A model generated the notes under the pieces. The model was not told the origin of the DNA, did not search any database, and saw nothing but the letters and a program-made list of their open reading frames with translations. A program made the position numbers and the translations under genes. Shown in pieces: positions 8,370 through 16,072 of a DNA stretch of 64,000 bases; position 1 is the stretch's first letter, and each line of letters begins with the position of its first letter. Source of the stretch: a bacterium M00.F.Ca.ET.205.01.1.1 (GTDB lineage: Bacteria > Pseudomonadota > Alphaproteobacteria > Rhizobiales > Rhizobiaceae); assembly GCA_004791255.1 (NCBI GenBank), contig SRUQ01000010.1, positions 213,818 to 277,817 on the forward strand, read 5' to 3'.

Positions 8370-10406
8370 GTGGCAAAAGCATCTAATAAAGCGGCACCGG
8401 TGAAGGCTGCAGCCAAGGCGGCCCCGAAGCCGGCCGCGAGTTCGGCCAAGCAAGCAGCGCCCGCCAAACCCGCGACCGCCAAGATCGCTACCACCAAGAC
8501 CACGGCAAAACCGGACAAGAAGGCACCCGCGGCAAAGGCCGCAGCCGTTATCAAACCGGCAGCAAAGCCAGCGGTAAAGGCGAGCCCCGCAAAAACCTCG
8601 CCAGCGAAAGCCACGCCGGCGAAAAAGACCGGGGCGGCAAAGGTCGCATCGACGGCGAAAGCCGGACCGACACCGAAGCCGGCGCCGGCCGCCGGCCAGC
8701 GGCTGCCGAAAGCGCTTGCCGCTCTCGCCGCCGGACTGCCGGAAAAGCCATGGCTCAACAGCTACTCCAAGACCATGCCGGCCGAGATCGGCGCCCTGCC
8801 CCACAGCTCGATCGGCGATTTTCTCGTTGCCGCCTGCAAGCAGTTTTCCAGCCAACCGGCCTTCACCTGCATGGGCAAGTCGATCACCTATGCCGATCTC
8901 GAACGGCTGTCGGCGGCATTCGGCGCCTATCTGCAGTCGACAGGATTGCAGAAGGGGGCGCGGGTCGCCCTGATGATGCCGAACGTGCTGCAATATCCCG
9001 TAGCGATGATGGCGGTGGCGCGCGCCGGCTACATCGTGGTCAACATCAATCCACTCTACACGCCGCGAGAACTGGAACATCAGCTCAAGGATTCCGGCGC
9101 GCAGGCGATCGTCATCCTGGAGAATTTCGCCAACACGTTGCAGGCGGTGATTGCCAGGACGTCGGTCAAGACCGTTGTCGTGGCGGCGATGGGCGACATG
9201 CTCGGCGGCCTCAAGGGCACGATCGTCAATCTGGTGGTGCGGCGCGTCAAGAAGATGGTGCCGGCCTGGTCACTGCCTGGCCATATCAAGTTCAACGCGG
9301 CACTGAAGGCGGGCGGCGGCATGACCTTCAAGCCGGCGACGGTGGCAGCCAATGATGTCGCCTTCCTGCAATATACCGGCGGCACCACGGGGGTTTCGAA
9401 GGGCGCCGTGCTGCTGCACAGCAACGTGCTGGCCAATGTCGCGCAGAACTCGCTCTGGATCGAGGATGCCTATGCGGTGAAGCCGAAGCCGGCGCATCTC
9501 AACTTCGTCTGCGCGCTGCCGCTCTACCATATCTTCGCGCTGACGGTGAACGCGCTGATGGGCATGCAGCAGGGCGCCCGGAACATCCTCATCCCCAACC
9601 CGCGCGACATACCGGGCTTCGTCAAGGAACTCGGCAAATATCCGATCCACATCTTTCCCGGCCTCAACACGCTGTTCAACGCGCTGCTCAACAATGAGGA
9701 TTTCCGCAAGCTCGACTTCAAGCCGCTGATCCTGACGCTGGGCGGTGGCATGGCGGTGCAGAAGGGCGTGGCCGAACGCTGGAAGGCGCTGACCGGCTGT
9801 TCCGTCAGCGAAGGCTACGGCCTGTCGGAAACCTCGCCGGTGGCGACCGCCAACAAGTTCAATTCCGGCGACTTCACCGGCACGATCGGCCTGCCGCTGC
9901 CTTCGACCGAGATCGCCATCCGCGACGATGACGGCAACAATGTGCCGCTCGGCGAAGTCGGCGAAATCTGCATCAGGGGACCGCAGGTGATGGCCGGCTA
10001 CTGGAACCGGCCCGACGAGACCGCCAAGGTGATGACCAAGGACGGTTTCTTCAAATCCGGCGACATGGGCTTCATGGACGAGCGCGGCTACACCAAGATC
10101 GTCGACCGCAAGAAGGACATGATCCTGGTCTCCGGCTTCAACGTCTATCCCAACGAGCTCGAAGAGGTCGTGGCGATGCATCCCGGCGTGCTCGAAGTGG
10201 CGGCGATCGGCGTACCGGACGAGCATTCGGGCGAAGTGCCGAAACTGTTCATCGTCAAGAAGGACCAGGCGCTGACCGCCGAGACGATCACCGCCTATTG
10301 CCGTGAGAACCTGACCGGCTACAAGCGGCCCAAATACATCGAGTTCAGGACCGAACTGCCGAAGACGCCGGTCGGCAAGATCCTGCGGCGAGCGCTGCGG
10401 GAATAG
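8370..10406 (+). CDS. fadD: Long-chain acyl-CoA synthetase with Lys/Ala/Pro-rich N-terminal tail
   Basis: 678-residue AMP-forming ligase that activates fatty acids with ATP and CoA. Residues 1 to about 115 are a low-complexity Ala/Lys/Pro/Thr tail (repeated KAAPK-, PAKATPAKK-like units) resembling histone H1-like tails. The catalytic part follows: YTGGTTGVSKG near residue 335, GYGLSETSP, DRKKDMILVSGFNVYPNELE and the C-terminal catalytic lysine in TPVGKILRR. Start is GTG 8370 with CAGGGAGGGA upstream; the open frame continues to 8118 but without a ribosome site. Its stop overlaps the start of the next methyltransferase gene (TAGTG), so the two are coupled. The tail is unlike ordinary FadD of about 560 residues. 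Confidence 0.9.
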   Translation: MAKASNKAAPVKAAAKAAPKPAASSAKQAAPAKPATAKIATTKTTAKPDKKAPAAKAAAVIKPAAKPAVKASPAKTSPAKATPAKKTGAAKVASTAKAGPTPKPAPAAGQRLPKALAALAAGLPEKPWLNSYSKTMPAEIGALPHSSIGDFLVAACKQFSSQPAFTCMGKSITYADLERLSAAFGAYLQSTGLQKGARVALMMPNVLQYPVAMMAVARAGYIVVNINPLYTPRELEHQLKDSGAQAIVILENFANTLQAVIARTSVKTVVVAAMGDMLGGLKGTIVNLVVRRVKKMVPAWSLPGHIKFNAALKAGGGMTFKPATVAANDVAFLQYTGGTTGVSKGAVLLHSNVLANVAQNSLWIEDAYAVKPKPAHLNFVCALPLYHIFALTVNALMGMQQGARNILIPNPRDIPGFVKELGKYPIHIFPGLNTLFNALLNNEDFRKLDFKPLILTLGGGMAVQKGVAERWKALTGCSVSEGYGLSETSPVATANKFNSGDFTGTIGLPLPSTEIAIRDDDGNNVPLGEVGEICIRGPQVMAGYWNRPDETAKVMTKDGFFKSGDMGFMDERGYTKIVDRKKDMILVSGFNVYPNELEEVVAMHPGVLEVAAIGVPDEHSGEVPKLFIVKKDQALTAETITAYCRENLTGYKRPKYIEFRTELPKTPVGKILRRALRE

Positions 10407-11107
10407 TGGCCGACGATCCCGCCGGTTTCGACGCGCCGGACCGACGCCTCGACCCGGCGGAATTCATCAAGGCCAATTTGCGCCTTGCCCCAGTGCGCGC
10501 GGTTCCCGAAATCCGGCTCTACACGCCGCATCCCGGCAGCGGGCTGAGGCGGCTCGTCGGGCCGCACGACGATCTCGACGAGGCCGAGCCGCAGCCGCCC
10601 TACTGGGCCTATGCCTGGGCCGGCGGCGCGGTGCTGGCGCGCCATATACTCGACCATCCGCAAAGCGTGGCCGGACGCCGCGTGCTCGACCTCGGCGCCG
10701 GCTCGGGCTTGGTCGGCATCGCCGCCGCCAAAGCCGGCGCCGGCACGGTGATCGCCGCCGAAATCGACCGCAACGGCGTCGCCGCCATCCGCCTCAATGC
10801 AGCGGCCAACGGCGTCGAGATCGCCATCGTCGACAAGGATATCACCACAGGCCCGCCACCGCCCGTCGACCTCGTGCTCGCAGGCGACGTGTTCTACGCC
10901 AGCGAGGTTGCCCTGCGGGTCATCCCGTTCCTCGATCGCTGCCTGGCATCAGGCATCGAAGTGCTGGTCGGCGACCCCTGCCGCAACGATTTGCCGCTGT
11001 CGCGGCTGCGATTGATCGCGGAATATGAGGTGCCGGATTTCGGGGATGGGATGCGGGGCGCGAGGAGGGCGAGCGGGGTGTTTTTGTTCGGGGCGGAACA
11101 GCGCTAG
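10406..11107 (+). CDS. Seven-beta-strand methyltransferase, EtfB-lysine methyltransferase-like
   Basis: 233-residue SAM-dependent methyltransferase. Motif I is VLDLGAGSGLVGIAA (about residues 93-107), the acidic end of beta 2 is AAEID, and post-I is LVLAGDVFYA. The stretch PYWAYAWAGGAVLARHIL before motif I is characteristic of the METTL20/ETFB lysine methyltransferase group, which has a described alphaproteobacterial member. Start GTG 10406 overlaps the stop of the acyl-CoA synthetase gene. That pairing supports a role near beta-oxidation, where ETF takes electrons from acyl-CoA dehydrogenases. The family call is recognition; the substrate is inference. Confidence 0.78.
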   Translation: MADDPAGFDAPDRRLDPAEFIKANLRLAPVRAVPEIRLYTPHPGSGLRRLVGPHDDLDEAEPQPPYWAYAWAGGAVLARHILDHPQSVAGRRVLDLGAGSGLVGIAAAKAGAGTVIAAEIDRNGVAAIRLNAAANGVEIAIVDKDITTGPPPPVDLVLAGDVFYASEVALRVIPFLDRCLASGIEVLVGDPCRNDLPLSRLRLIAEYEVPDFGDGMRGARRASGVFLFGAEQR

Positions 11108-11364
11108 GGCGACAAGGAAAGGCCGATGGCTGGAACGGCCGGGGTGAGACTCGATGCTTGATTGCGTACGATATGAGCGACTGCTTTGCGCCTCTATTTT
11201 GCCGTTCAGACCACCGTTGCAGCTCCCCGAAAGCTGACGGACTGCTAAGCCGGCACTAAGGCCCTAACGGGGTGGGGGAGCGGTTACTCCGCCGGTCAAC
11301 CCGCTGCCCAACGATAGTAGCTGCGTTGATGTCAACGCGAGCATCCTACATCAGTACTCCTAGG

Positions 11365-12012
11365 CTATCCGCCCGCGTAGTCGTTGCCACCGTGCGCGGC
11401 GATGAACATGGCGACAGCCGACCGGCAATAGGATTCGATCTCGTTGTCGTCTCCTGCTCTGGCCTCATCGAAGCGTGCAGTAAGCAGAAGATCGGAGCCT
11501 TTGAAAAGTGCGGCAAACAAGCGGGCGGACCGGAGAGGATCGGGCACGTTCAGGACCGCCTTCGCGTGCAACTGACATAACAGAGTCTCGATTTGGGCGA
11601 CGATATGGGCGGGGCCGGCTTCGTAATGAACTTTGCTCAACGACTTTTGGTTCGGCGTGTCGGCCATGACCATGGCTTCGACATTACGGACGTCCGGGCG
11701 CAGCAGCGTGCGAAGCAGCGATGACCCCACCGCCATAAGCTGATCCTCGGCTGAGCCATCGACGCCTTCAAAAAGCGCCTGTGGGATTAACTGCTGACAA
11801 CGGGCCGCAAAGGCCGCGCCAAACAGCGCCTCTTTGTTCTCGAAGTGCCTGTAAATGCTGAGCTTCGATATCTTCGCTCGCTTGGCGACCTTGTCCAATG
11901 TCGTCGCTTGAAAACCCAATTCTGCAAAGAGTTCGCCTGCGGTGTCGACAATGGTTTGGCCAAGCGCCTCATTGGCGGGCCGGCCACGCCGGCCTCGACT
12001 ATATTCGGCCAT
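11365..12012 (-). CDS. TetR-family transcriptional regulator
   Basis: 215-residue repressor-type protein. The N-terminal helix-turn-helix is at about residues 30-60 (TTLDKVAKRAKISKLSIYRHFENKEALF); the C-terminal ligand domain is variable. It is divergent from the oxidoreductase/SDR/methyltransferase group, and a strong palindrome lies in the gap (12033-12058). It most likely represses that group and itself until a ligand binds. Ligand unknown. A gap of 257 bases to the preceding methyltransferase gene shows no coding sequence. Confidence 0.9.
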   Translation of the reverse strand: MAEYSRGRRGRPANEALGQTIVDTAGELFAELGFQATTLDKVAKRAKISKLSIYRHFENKEALFGAAFAARCQQLIPQALFEGVDGSAEDQLMAVGSSLLRTLLRPDVRNVEAMVMADTPNQKSLSKVHYEAGPAHIVAQIETLLCQLHAKAVLNVPDPLRSARLFAALFKGSDLLLTARFDEARAGDDNEIESYCRSAVAMFIAAHGGNDYAGG

Positions 12013-12026
12013 CTAAATTACGGTCC

Positions 12027-12058
12027 TTGACAGTATCGTTATTCGTGAATTACGATAC
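12027..12058 (+). promoter_or_regulatory. Promoter with overlapping TetR-type operator
   Basis: A consensus -35 box TTGACA (12027-12032) and a -10-like TACGAT (12051-12056) are spaced by 18 bases. An inverted repeat fills the space and overlaps the -10: GTATCGT (12033-12039) and ACGATAC (12052-12058), with further matching bases inside (11 of 13 per half-site). Such placement would block RNA polymerase when the divergent TetR protein is bound. The transcript would start near 12063, leaving a leader of about 150 bases. Confidence 0.68.
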
Positions 12059-12212
12059 TACACAGTTTCATAAATTCCAAGAGTGGATTTTATCGTGTCC
12101 TCCAAATCAAGATTGCCTTGGCCGCCCACCGATATCGAATGCGCATCGCTGGACGATTCTGCGCGCCAGGCTCAGCCCAACCCGCTTCATCCGCAACACG
12201 GAGCCCATCACC

Positions 12213-13106
12213 ATGGATGACGTCATCATTATCGGCGGCAGCTTTGCTGGTCTTGCCGCCGCCCTGCAACTCGGCCGTGCCCGCCGCAAGGTCACCGTTC
12301 TCGACACTGGCCTGCCGCGCAACCGCTTCGCCGGCCACTCGCATGGTATGCTTGGTCACGATCACAAGCCGCCGCTGGACATCCTGGCCGAGGCGCGCCG
12401 GCAGTTGGCGCGTTATCCTGCGATCAGTCTGGTCAACGCTCGGGCCGAAAGCGTCTCCGGCGGCATCGATGATTTCTCCGTCCTCATGGGCGATGGCGAA
12501 AGCCTTGGGGCGCGTCGGCTGATCCTGAGCTATGGCATCACGGACCAGATGCCCGATGTGCCGGGTTTTGCCGAAAGCTGGGGCACGTCCATCGTGCCTT
12601 GTCCCTATTGCGACGGCTTTGAAGTCGCCGGCCAGCATTGGGGCCTCGTCTGGTCCGGCCCGCAGTCGCACAATCAGGTCAGGCTGTTCCACGATTGGAC
12701 TGACAGGTTGACGGTCTTCGCCGATGGTCACGACATCCCGGCCGATATCCGGGCCGATCTGGAGCGTCGCAACACACCTGTCGTCGATGGCCGGGTCACT
12801 GAAATCACCCGTCATGGCGGTCGTAATCCCACCCTCAAGCTCGATTCCGGCCGTGATGTCGCTGTCGACATTCTGTTCGCGCATCCGCGCAACAAGCCGT
12901 CCGCCGGCCTGCATGAATCACTGGGCCTCGCCACGGCCGCTACGCCCCTTGGCATTGTCCTCAAGGTTGATGAGCGCCGCGAAACCAGCATGCCCGGCAT
13001 CTACGCCGCGGGCGACCTCACCAACCCCCTCATACCCTCGGTCACCACGGCATCCTGGCAAGGGGCGATGGCGGGCATCTTCGCCCAGCAGTCGATGCTG
13101 GTTTGA
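12213..13106 (+). CDS. Thioredoxin reductase-like NAD(P)/FAD oxidoreductase
   Basis: 297-residue flavoprotein of the thioredoxin-reductase fold. The FAD site is IIGGSFAGLAAALQ (residues 5-18), the redox-active cysteines are C130 and C133 in CPYCDGFE, and the C-terminal FAD motif is GIYAAGDLTN. The C-terminal part fits the short TrxR-like oxidoreductases adjacent to regulators rather than housekeeping TrxB. Start ATG 12213 is chosen because the Rossmann strand begins right after it; the open frame extends to 11898 through the promoter. First gene of the TetR-controlled group. Confidence 0.85.
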   Translation: MDDVIIIGGSFAGLAAALQLGRARRKVTVLDTGLPRNRFAGHSHGMLGHDHKPPLDILAEARRQLARYPAISLVNARAESVSGGIDDFSVLMGDGESLGARRLILSYGITDQMPDVPGFAESWGTSIVPCPYCDGFEVAGQHWGLVWSGPQSHNQVRLFHDWTDRLTVFADGHDIPADIRADLERRNTPVVDGRVTEITRHGGRNPTLKLDSGRDVAVDILFAHPRNKPSAGLHESLGLATAATPLGIVLKVDERRETSMPGIYAAGDLTNPLIPSVTTASWQGAMAGIFAQQSMLV

Positions 13107-13183
13107 GAGCAGAGTTTCTCCGGTCCCAATTGGCCAACCCCAGCGGCGGCGCGCCAATCTAAAGGAAGAAGGAAGTGATCCTC

Positions 13184-13999
13184 ATGAATACGATCAGTCC
13201 TGGCGTCGCCGTGGTGACCGGCGCATCCTCCGGCATCGGTCTCGCCACCGCCAAAGCCTTGAGGAATGCGGGCTTTCGAGTGTTCGGAACCAGCCGCCGC
13301 GCCGCGGCGAAGAGATCCGACGGTATTACTATGCTGGCCTGTGACGTTACCGACGATGAGTCCGTGGCGAAACTGGTCGAGCGGGTCCTTGCCGAGGCCG
13401 GCCGCATCGACGTGCTCGTTAACAATGCCGGCATGGGCCTGCTCGGCGCCGCGGAGGAGTCCTCGACGGTTCAGGCGCAGGCGCTGTTCGACGTGAACGT
13501 CTTCGGCGTCTTTCGCGTGACCAATGCGGTGTTGCCGACGATGCGACGCCAAGGAAAGGGCAGAATTGTTAATTTGAGCTCGGTGCAGGGGTTCATCCCG
13601 GGTCCATTTTTCGCGCTTTATTCATCGACCAAACATGCCGTTGAAGGCTATTCCGAATCGCTCGACCATGAACTGCGCCCGTTCGGAATTCGTGTCTCGT
13701 TGGTCGAGCCCGCCTACACCCGCACGTCCTTCGAAGAGAACCTCGCGAAGCCGGACCAGTTCCTGGATATCTACGACACGGCGCGCGCAGCCATGAATGG
13801 AGCGGTACGGAAGGAGATGGACAATGGCGATGCGCCCGAAGTGGTAGCCCATACCATATTGGCGGCTGCGACCGATCCGGCTCCGAAGAGGCGCTATACG
13901 GCCGGGAAAGCGGCGCGTCAGATCAGTTTCCTGCGCCGTTTCGTCCCCGCTTCCGCATTCGACAAGAGCCTGCGAAAGCGGTTCGGGCTACCGGTTTGA
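13184..13999 (+). CDS. Short-chain dehydrogenase/reductase (SDR)
   Basis: 271-residue classical SDR. The NAD(P) site is VVTGASSGIGLATA near the N-terminus, NNAG is present, and the catalytic pair is Y146 and K150 (YSSTKHA). A basic position after beta 2 (GTSRRAAA) suggests NADP preference. Two starts are possible: ATG 13184 and GTG 13175 (three codons earlier); AAGGAAGAAGGAAG serves either. It follows the flavoprotein by 77 bases and is probably cotranscribed. Substrate unknown. Confidence 0.87.
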   Translation: MNTISPGVAVVTGASSGIGLATAKALRNAGFRVFGTSRRAAAKRSDGITMLACDVTDDESVAKLVERVLAEAGRIDVLVNNAGMGLLGAAEESSTVQAQALFDVNVFGVFRVTNAVLPTMRRQGKGRIVNLSSVQGFIPGPFFALYSSTKHAVEGYSESLDHELRPFGIRVSLVEPAYTRTSFEENLAKPDQFLDIYDTARAAMNGAVRKEMDNGDAPEVVAHTILAAATDPAPKRRYTAGKAARQISFLRRFVPASAFDKSLRKRFGLPV

Positions 14000-14075
14000 T
14001 GCAAGGATCAACCGGCTTTCGTTTCGCATTCGGAGGGAGAGCCTGGTTAAGAGCGCATCACAACAAGGATACGTC

Positions 14076-14939
14076 ATGGCACAGCACAATGCGGATCGGG
14101 TCGCCGATTGGAATGACCAAAGCGGGGAGCGCTGGGTCGCCCACCAGGCCCGGCTCGACGCCATGCTAGCGGTGTTCGGCCAAGCCGCGATCGAAGCCGC
14201 CGCGCCCGCGACGAGCGAGCGCGTGCTGGACGTCGGCTGCGGCGCGGGCGCGTCAAGTCTGGCACTGGCCGCTCGCGTCGGCCCGGGGGGCAAAGTGCTG
14301 GGCGTGGACATATCCGAACCGTTGATCGACCGGGCGCGCGCGCTTGCGCCACAGGATACGCCGGCCCTGTTCCGAGTGGCCGACGCCAGCAGCGCCGAGT
14401 TGCCTGAGGGCCCTTTCGACATCCTGTTCTCGCGTTTCGGGGTGATGTTCTTCGACGATCCGACGGGCGCCTTCACTCATATGCGCCGCGCGCTCCAGCC
14501 GGGCGGGCGGGTCGCTTTCGTCTGCTGGCGCGGCGTGGCCGAGAACGATTGGATGCGCCTGCCGATGGGCGCAATCAAAGGCATCGTCCCGCCGACCGCG
14601 CCGCCCGATCCCGAAGCACCCGGCCCGTTCTCGTTTGGCGACCGGGGCCGGGTGGCGCGCATCCTGACGGCGGCCGGCTTCACCAATATCGCTATCGCGC
14701 CCTTCGACGTTTCCGTTGCGTTCGGCGAGGGCGAGACGCGGGACGCGGCGATCGACGACGCGGTGCAGATGGCGGTCGAGGCCGGCCCGCTGGCGCGCGT
14801 GTTCGCTGATCAGCCCGATGACATACGCGCCCGCGCCTCGGCCGCGATTCGTGCCGCCTTCGCGGACTGCCCCGGTGAGCGGGCGGTGATGGTCAACGGC
14901 GCGGCGTGGATCGTCACCGCGCGCAATCCGGCAAGCTGA
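14076..14939 (+). CDS. Class I SAM-dependent methyltransferase (UbiE-like)
   Basis: 287-residue methyltransferase. Motif I is VLDVGCGAGASSLALA (residues 50-65), motif II region is VLGVDISEPLIDRAR, and motif III is LQPGGRVAFVCWR. The N-terminal ADWNDQSGERWVAHQARLD is a pattern of small-molecule methyltransferases of the UbiE/COQ5-like group. It follows the SDR by 76 bases in the same direction, so oxidoreductase, SDR and methyltransferase may form one TetR-controlled unit that modifies one compound; this is inference. Confidence 0.82.
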   Translation: MAQHNADRVADWNDQSGERWVAHQARLDAMLAVFGQAAIEAAAPATSERVLDVGCGAGASSLALAARVGPGGKVLGVDISEPLIDRARALAPQDTPALFRVADASSAELPEGPFDILFSRFGVMFFDDPTGAFTHMRRALQPGGRVAFVCWRGVAENDWMRLPMGAIKGIVPPTAPPDPEAPGPFSFGDRGRVARILTAAGFTNIAIAPFDVSVAFGEGETRDAAIDDAVQMAVEAGPLARVFADQPDDIRARASAAIRAAFADCPGERAVMVNGAAWIVTARNPAS

Positions 14940-15011
14940 CAGGACTAACGGCGGAGACAACCGCTCGGTGGATCGGGCGTCTTTGGCCGGTCGGCGAGAC
15001 CAGGTGAGGGC

Positions 15012-15285
15012 GTATTCGTGTTCGGACGCGATTCCGGCATTGCGGTGAGCGCAACGAAGTCGGCGACGGGAATCGGCGCCGCCGGCGGGCTCGGCGCCAT
15101 CTTCGAGATCCTGGCGCCCAAGAATCAGGTAGCGCCGCCTATGCTTATTCTGAATGTGCCCGATCCGGCCGACGGCGGGATCAACTTCCTCGTGAACAGG
15201 GGCAGGCCGATGACCATGGACTATGCCTTCGCCAACCGCTTCGGACCAGCGCGGTGTTTCGCCGCCGGTTTGAAAGCGGTCAGTC
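15012..15285 (+). pseudogene. Decayed C-terminal fragment of a 3-ketoacyl-ACP synthase (FabF-like)
   Basis: The translation from about 15012 (VFGRDSGIAVSATKSATG, then GAAGGLGAIFEILA, then NQVAPPMLILNVPDP) matches the C-terminal third of FabF-type condensing enzymes, including the SATKS and GAAGG landmarks around the active-site histidine, which is absent (GIGAAGG where GHLLGAAGG is expected). At about 15245 the frame breaks: FANRFG is followed in another frame by SAVFRRRFE, the usual FabF ending. There is no N-terminal part. It is a remnant, probably left by rearrangement or transfer. An open frame to 15452 in this region is not a real gene. Confidence 0.6.
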
Positions 15286-15344
15286 TTCTGTCGGCCCCAT
15301 CTCGGCCATTGATGACAAAGTGCCTTTCTGCCCCCTCCCCGATA

Positions 15345-16067
15345 TCAAGCCGTCTCCTTGACCCGTGCGGCCAGGAAATCCGGCAAATCGGCGACCGAAT
15401 CCAGGACGACGTCGGCGATTTCGGCCAGCGATTCACGAGTGCCCGTGCCTGAAAGCACGCCCACTGCCAGGCCGCAGCCGCCGGCGCGGGCCATTTCGAG
15501 GTCGTGGCGGTTGTCGCCGACCATGGCGATCTCGCCTGGCTTCAGGCCGGTGAGGTCGCAAAAGGCCTGAATCGTGTCCGGCGCCGGCTTGGGATTGGCG
15601 ACGGCGTCATATCCGTAAGCGGCGACGAACAATTGCGCCACGCCGAGCGTGACCAATGTCTTTTCGGCGCCGCTGGTCGAATCGTTGGTGGCGACGCCCA
15701 GCCGGTAGGACCTCCTGTGCAGCGCGGCCAGCGTGTCGACGATGCCCGGCAGCGCCACCGCCATCGCCGAGCCCTTCACCGAGGTGATCTCGTTGAAACG
15801 GGCGACGGCCAGCATCTGGTCCTCATTGGACAGGCGCGGGAACCACAATTCGACAACGTCGAGATTGGTACCGGACGCGAAGATCGAGTCGGGCTTGAAG
15901 CGCTTGCTGGTGAAATCGAAGCCGGCGGCGGCAAGCAGCCTGTCGGCCTTCCAGCGGTCGCCCTCGGCTGCATCCATGGCCATGAAATCGGCGATGCCGA
16001 GCCAGGTGGCGTTGAAGTCGACAAGCGTTCCGTCCTTGTCGAACAAAATTCCCTTGATCTCTGCCAA
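15345..16067 (-). CDS. HAD-family phosphatase (Gph-like)
   Basis: 240-residue haloacid dehalogenase-type phosphatase. The nucleophile is D10 in LFDKDGTLVD, motif II is GVATND, and motif IV is GDNRHDLEMA. The cap region follows motif I, as in phosphoglycolate phosphatases. The start is TTG 16067, since the motif-I strand begins immediately (LAEIKGILF) and the ribosome site GGAG lies in the last codons of pgi, 5 bases from its stop. Translation is therefore probably coupled to pgi. Substrate is a sugar or glycolate phosphate by family, not proven. Confidence 0.85.
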   Translation of the reverse strand: MAEIKGILFDKDGTLVDFNATWLGIADFMAMDAAEGDRWKADRLLAAAGFDFTSKRFKPDSIFASGTNLDVVELWFPRLSNEDQMLAVARFNEITSVKGSAMAVALPGIVDTLAALHRRSYRLGVATNDSTSGAEKTLVTLGVAQLFVAAYGYDAVANPKPAPDTIQAFCDLTGLKPGEIAMVGDNRHDLEMARAGGCGLAVGVLSGTGTRESLAEIADVVLDSVADLPDFLAARVKETA

Positions 16068-16072
16068 GCGCT

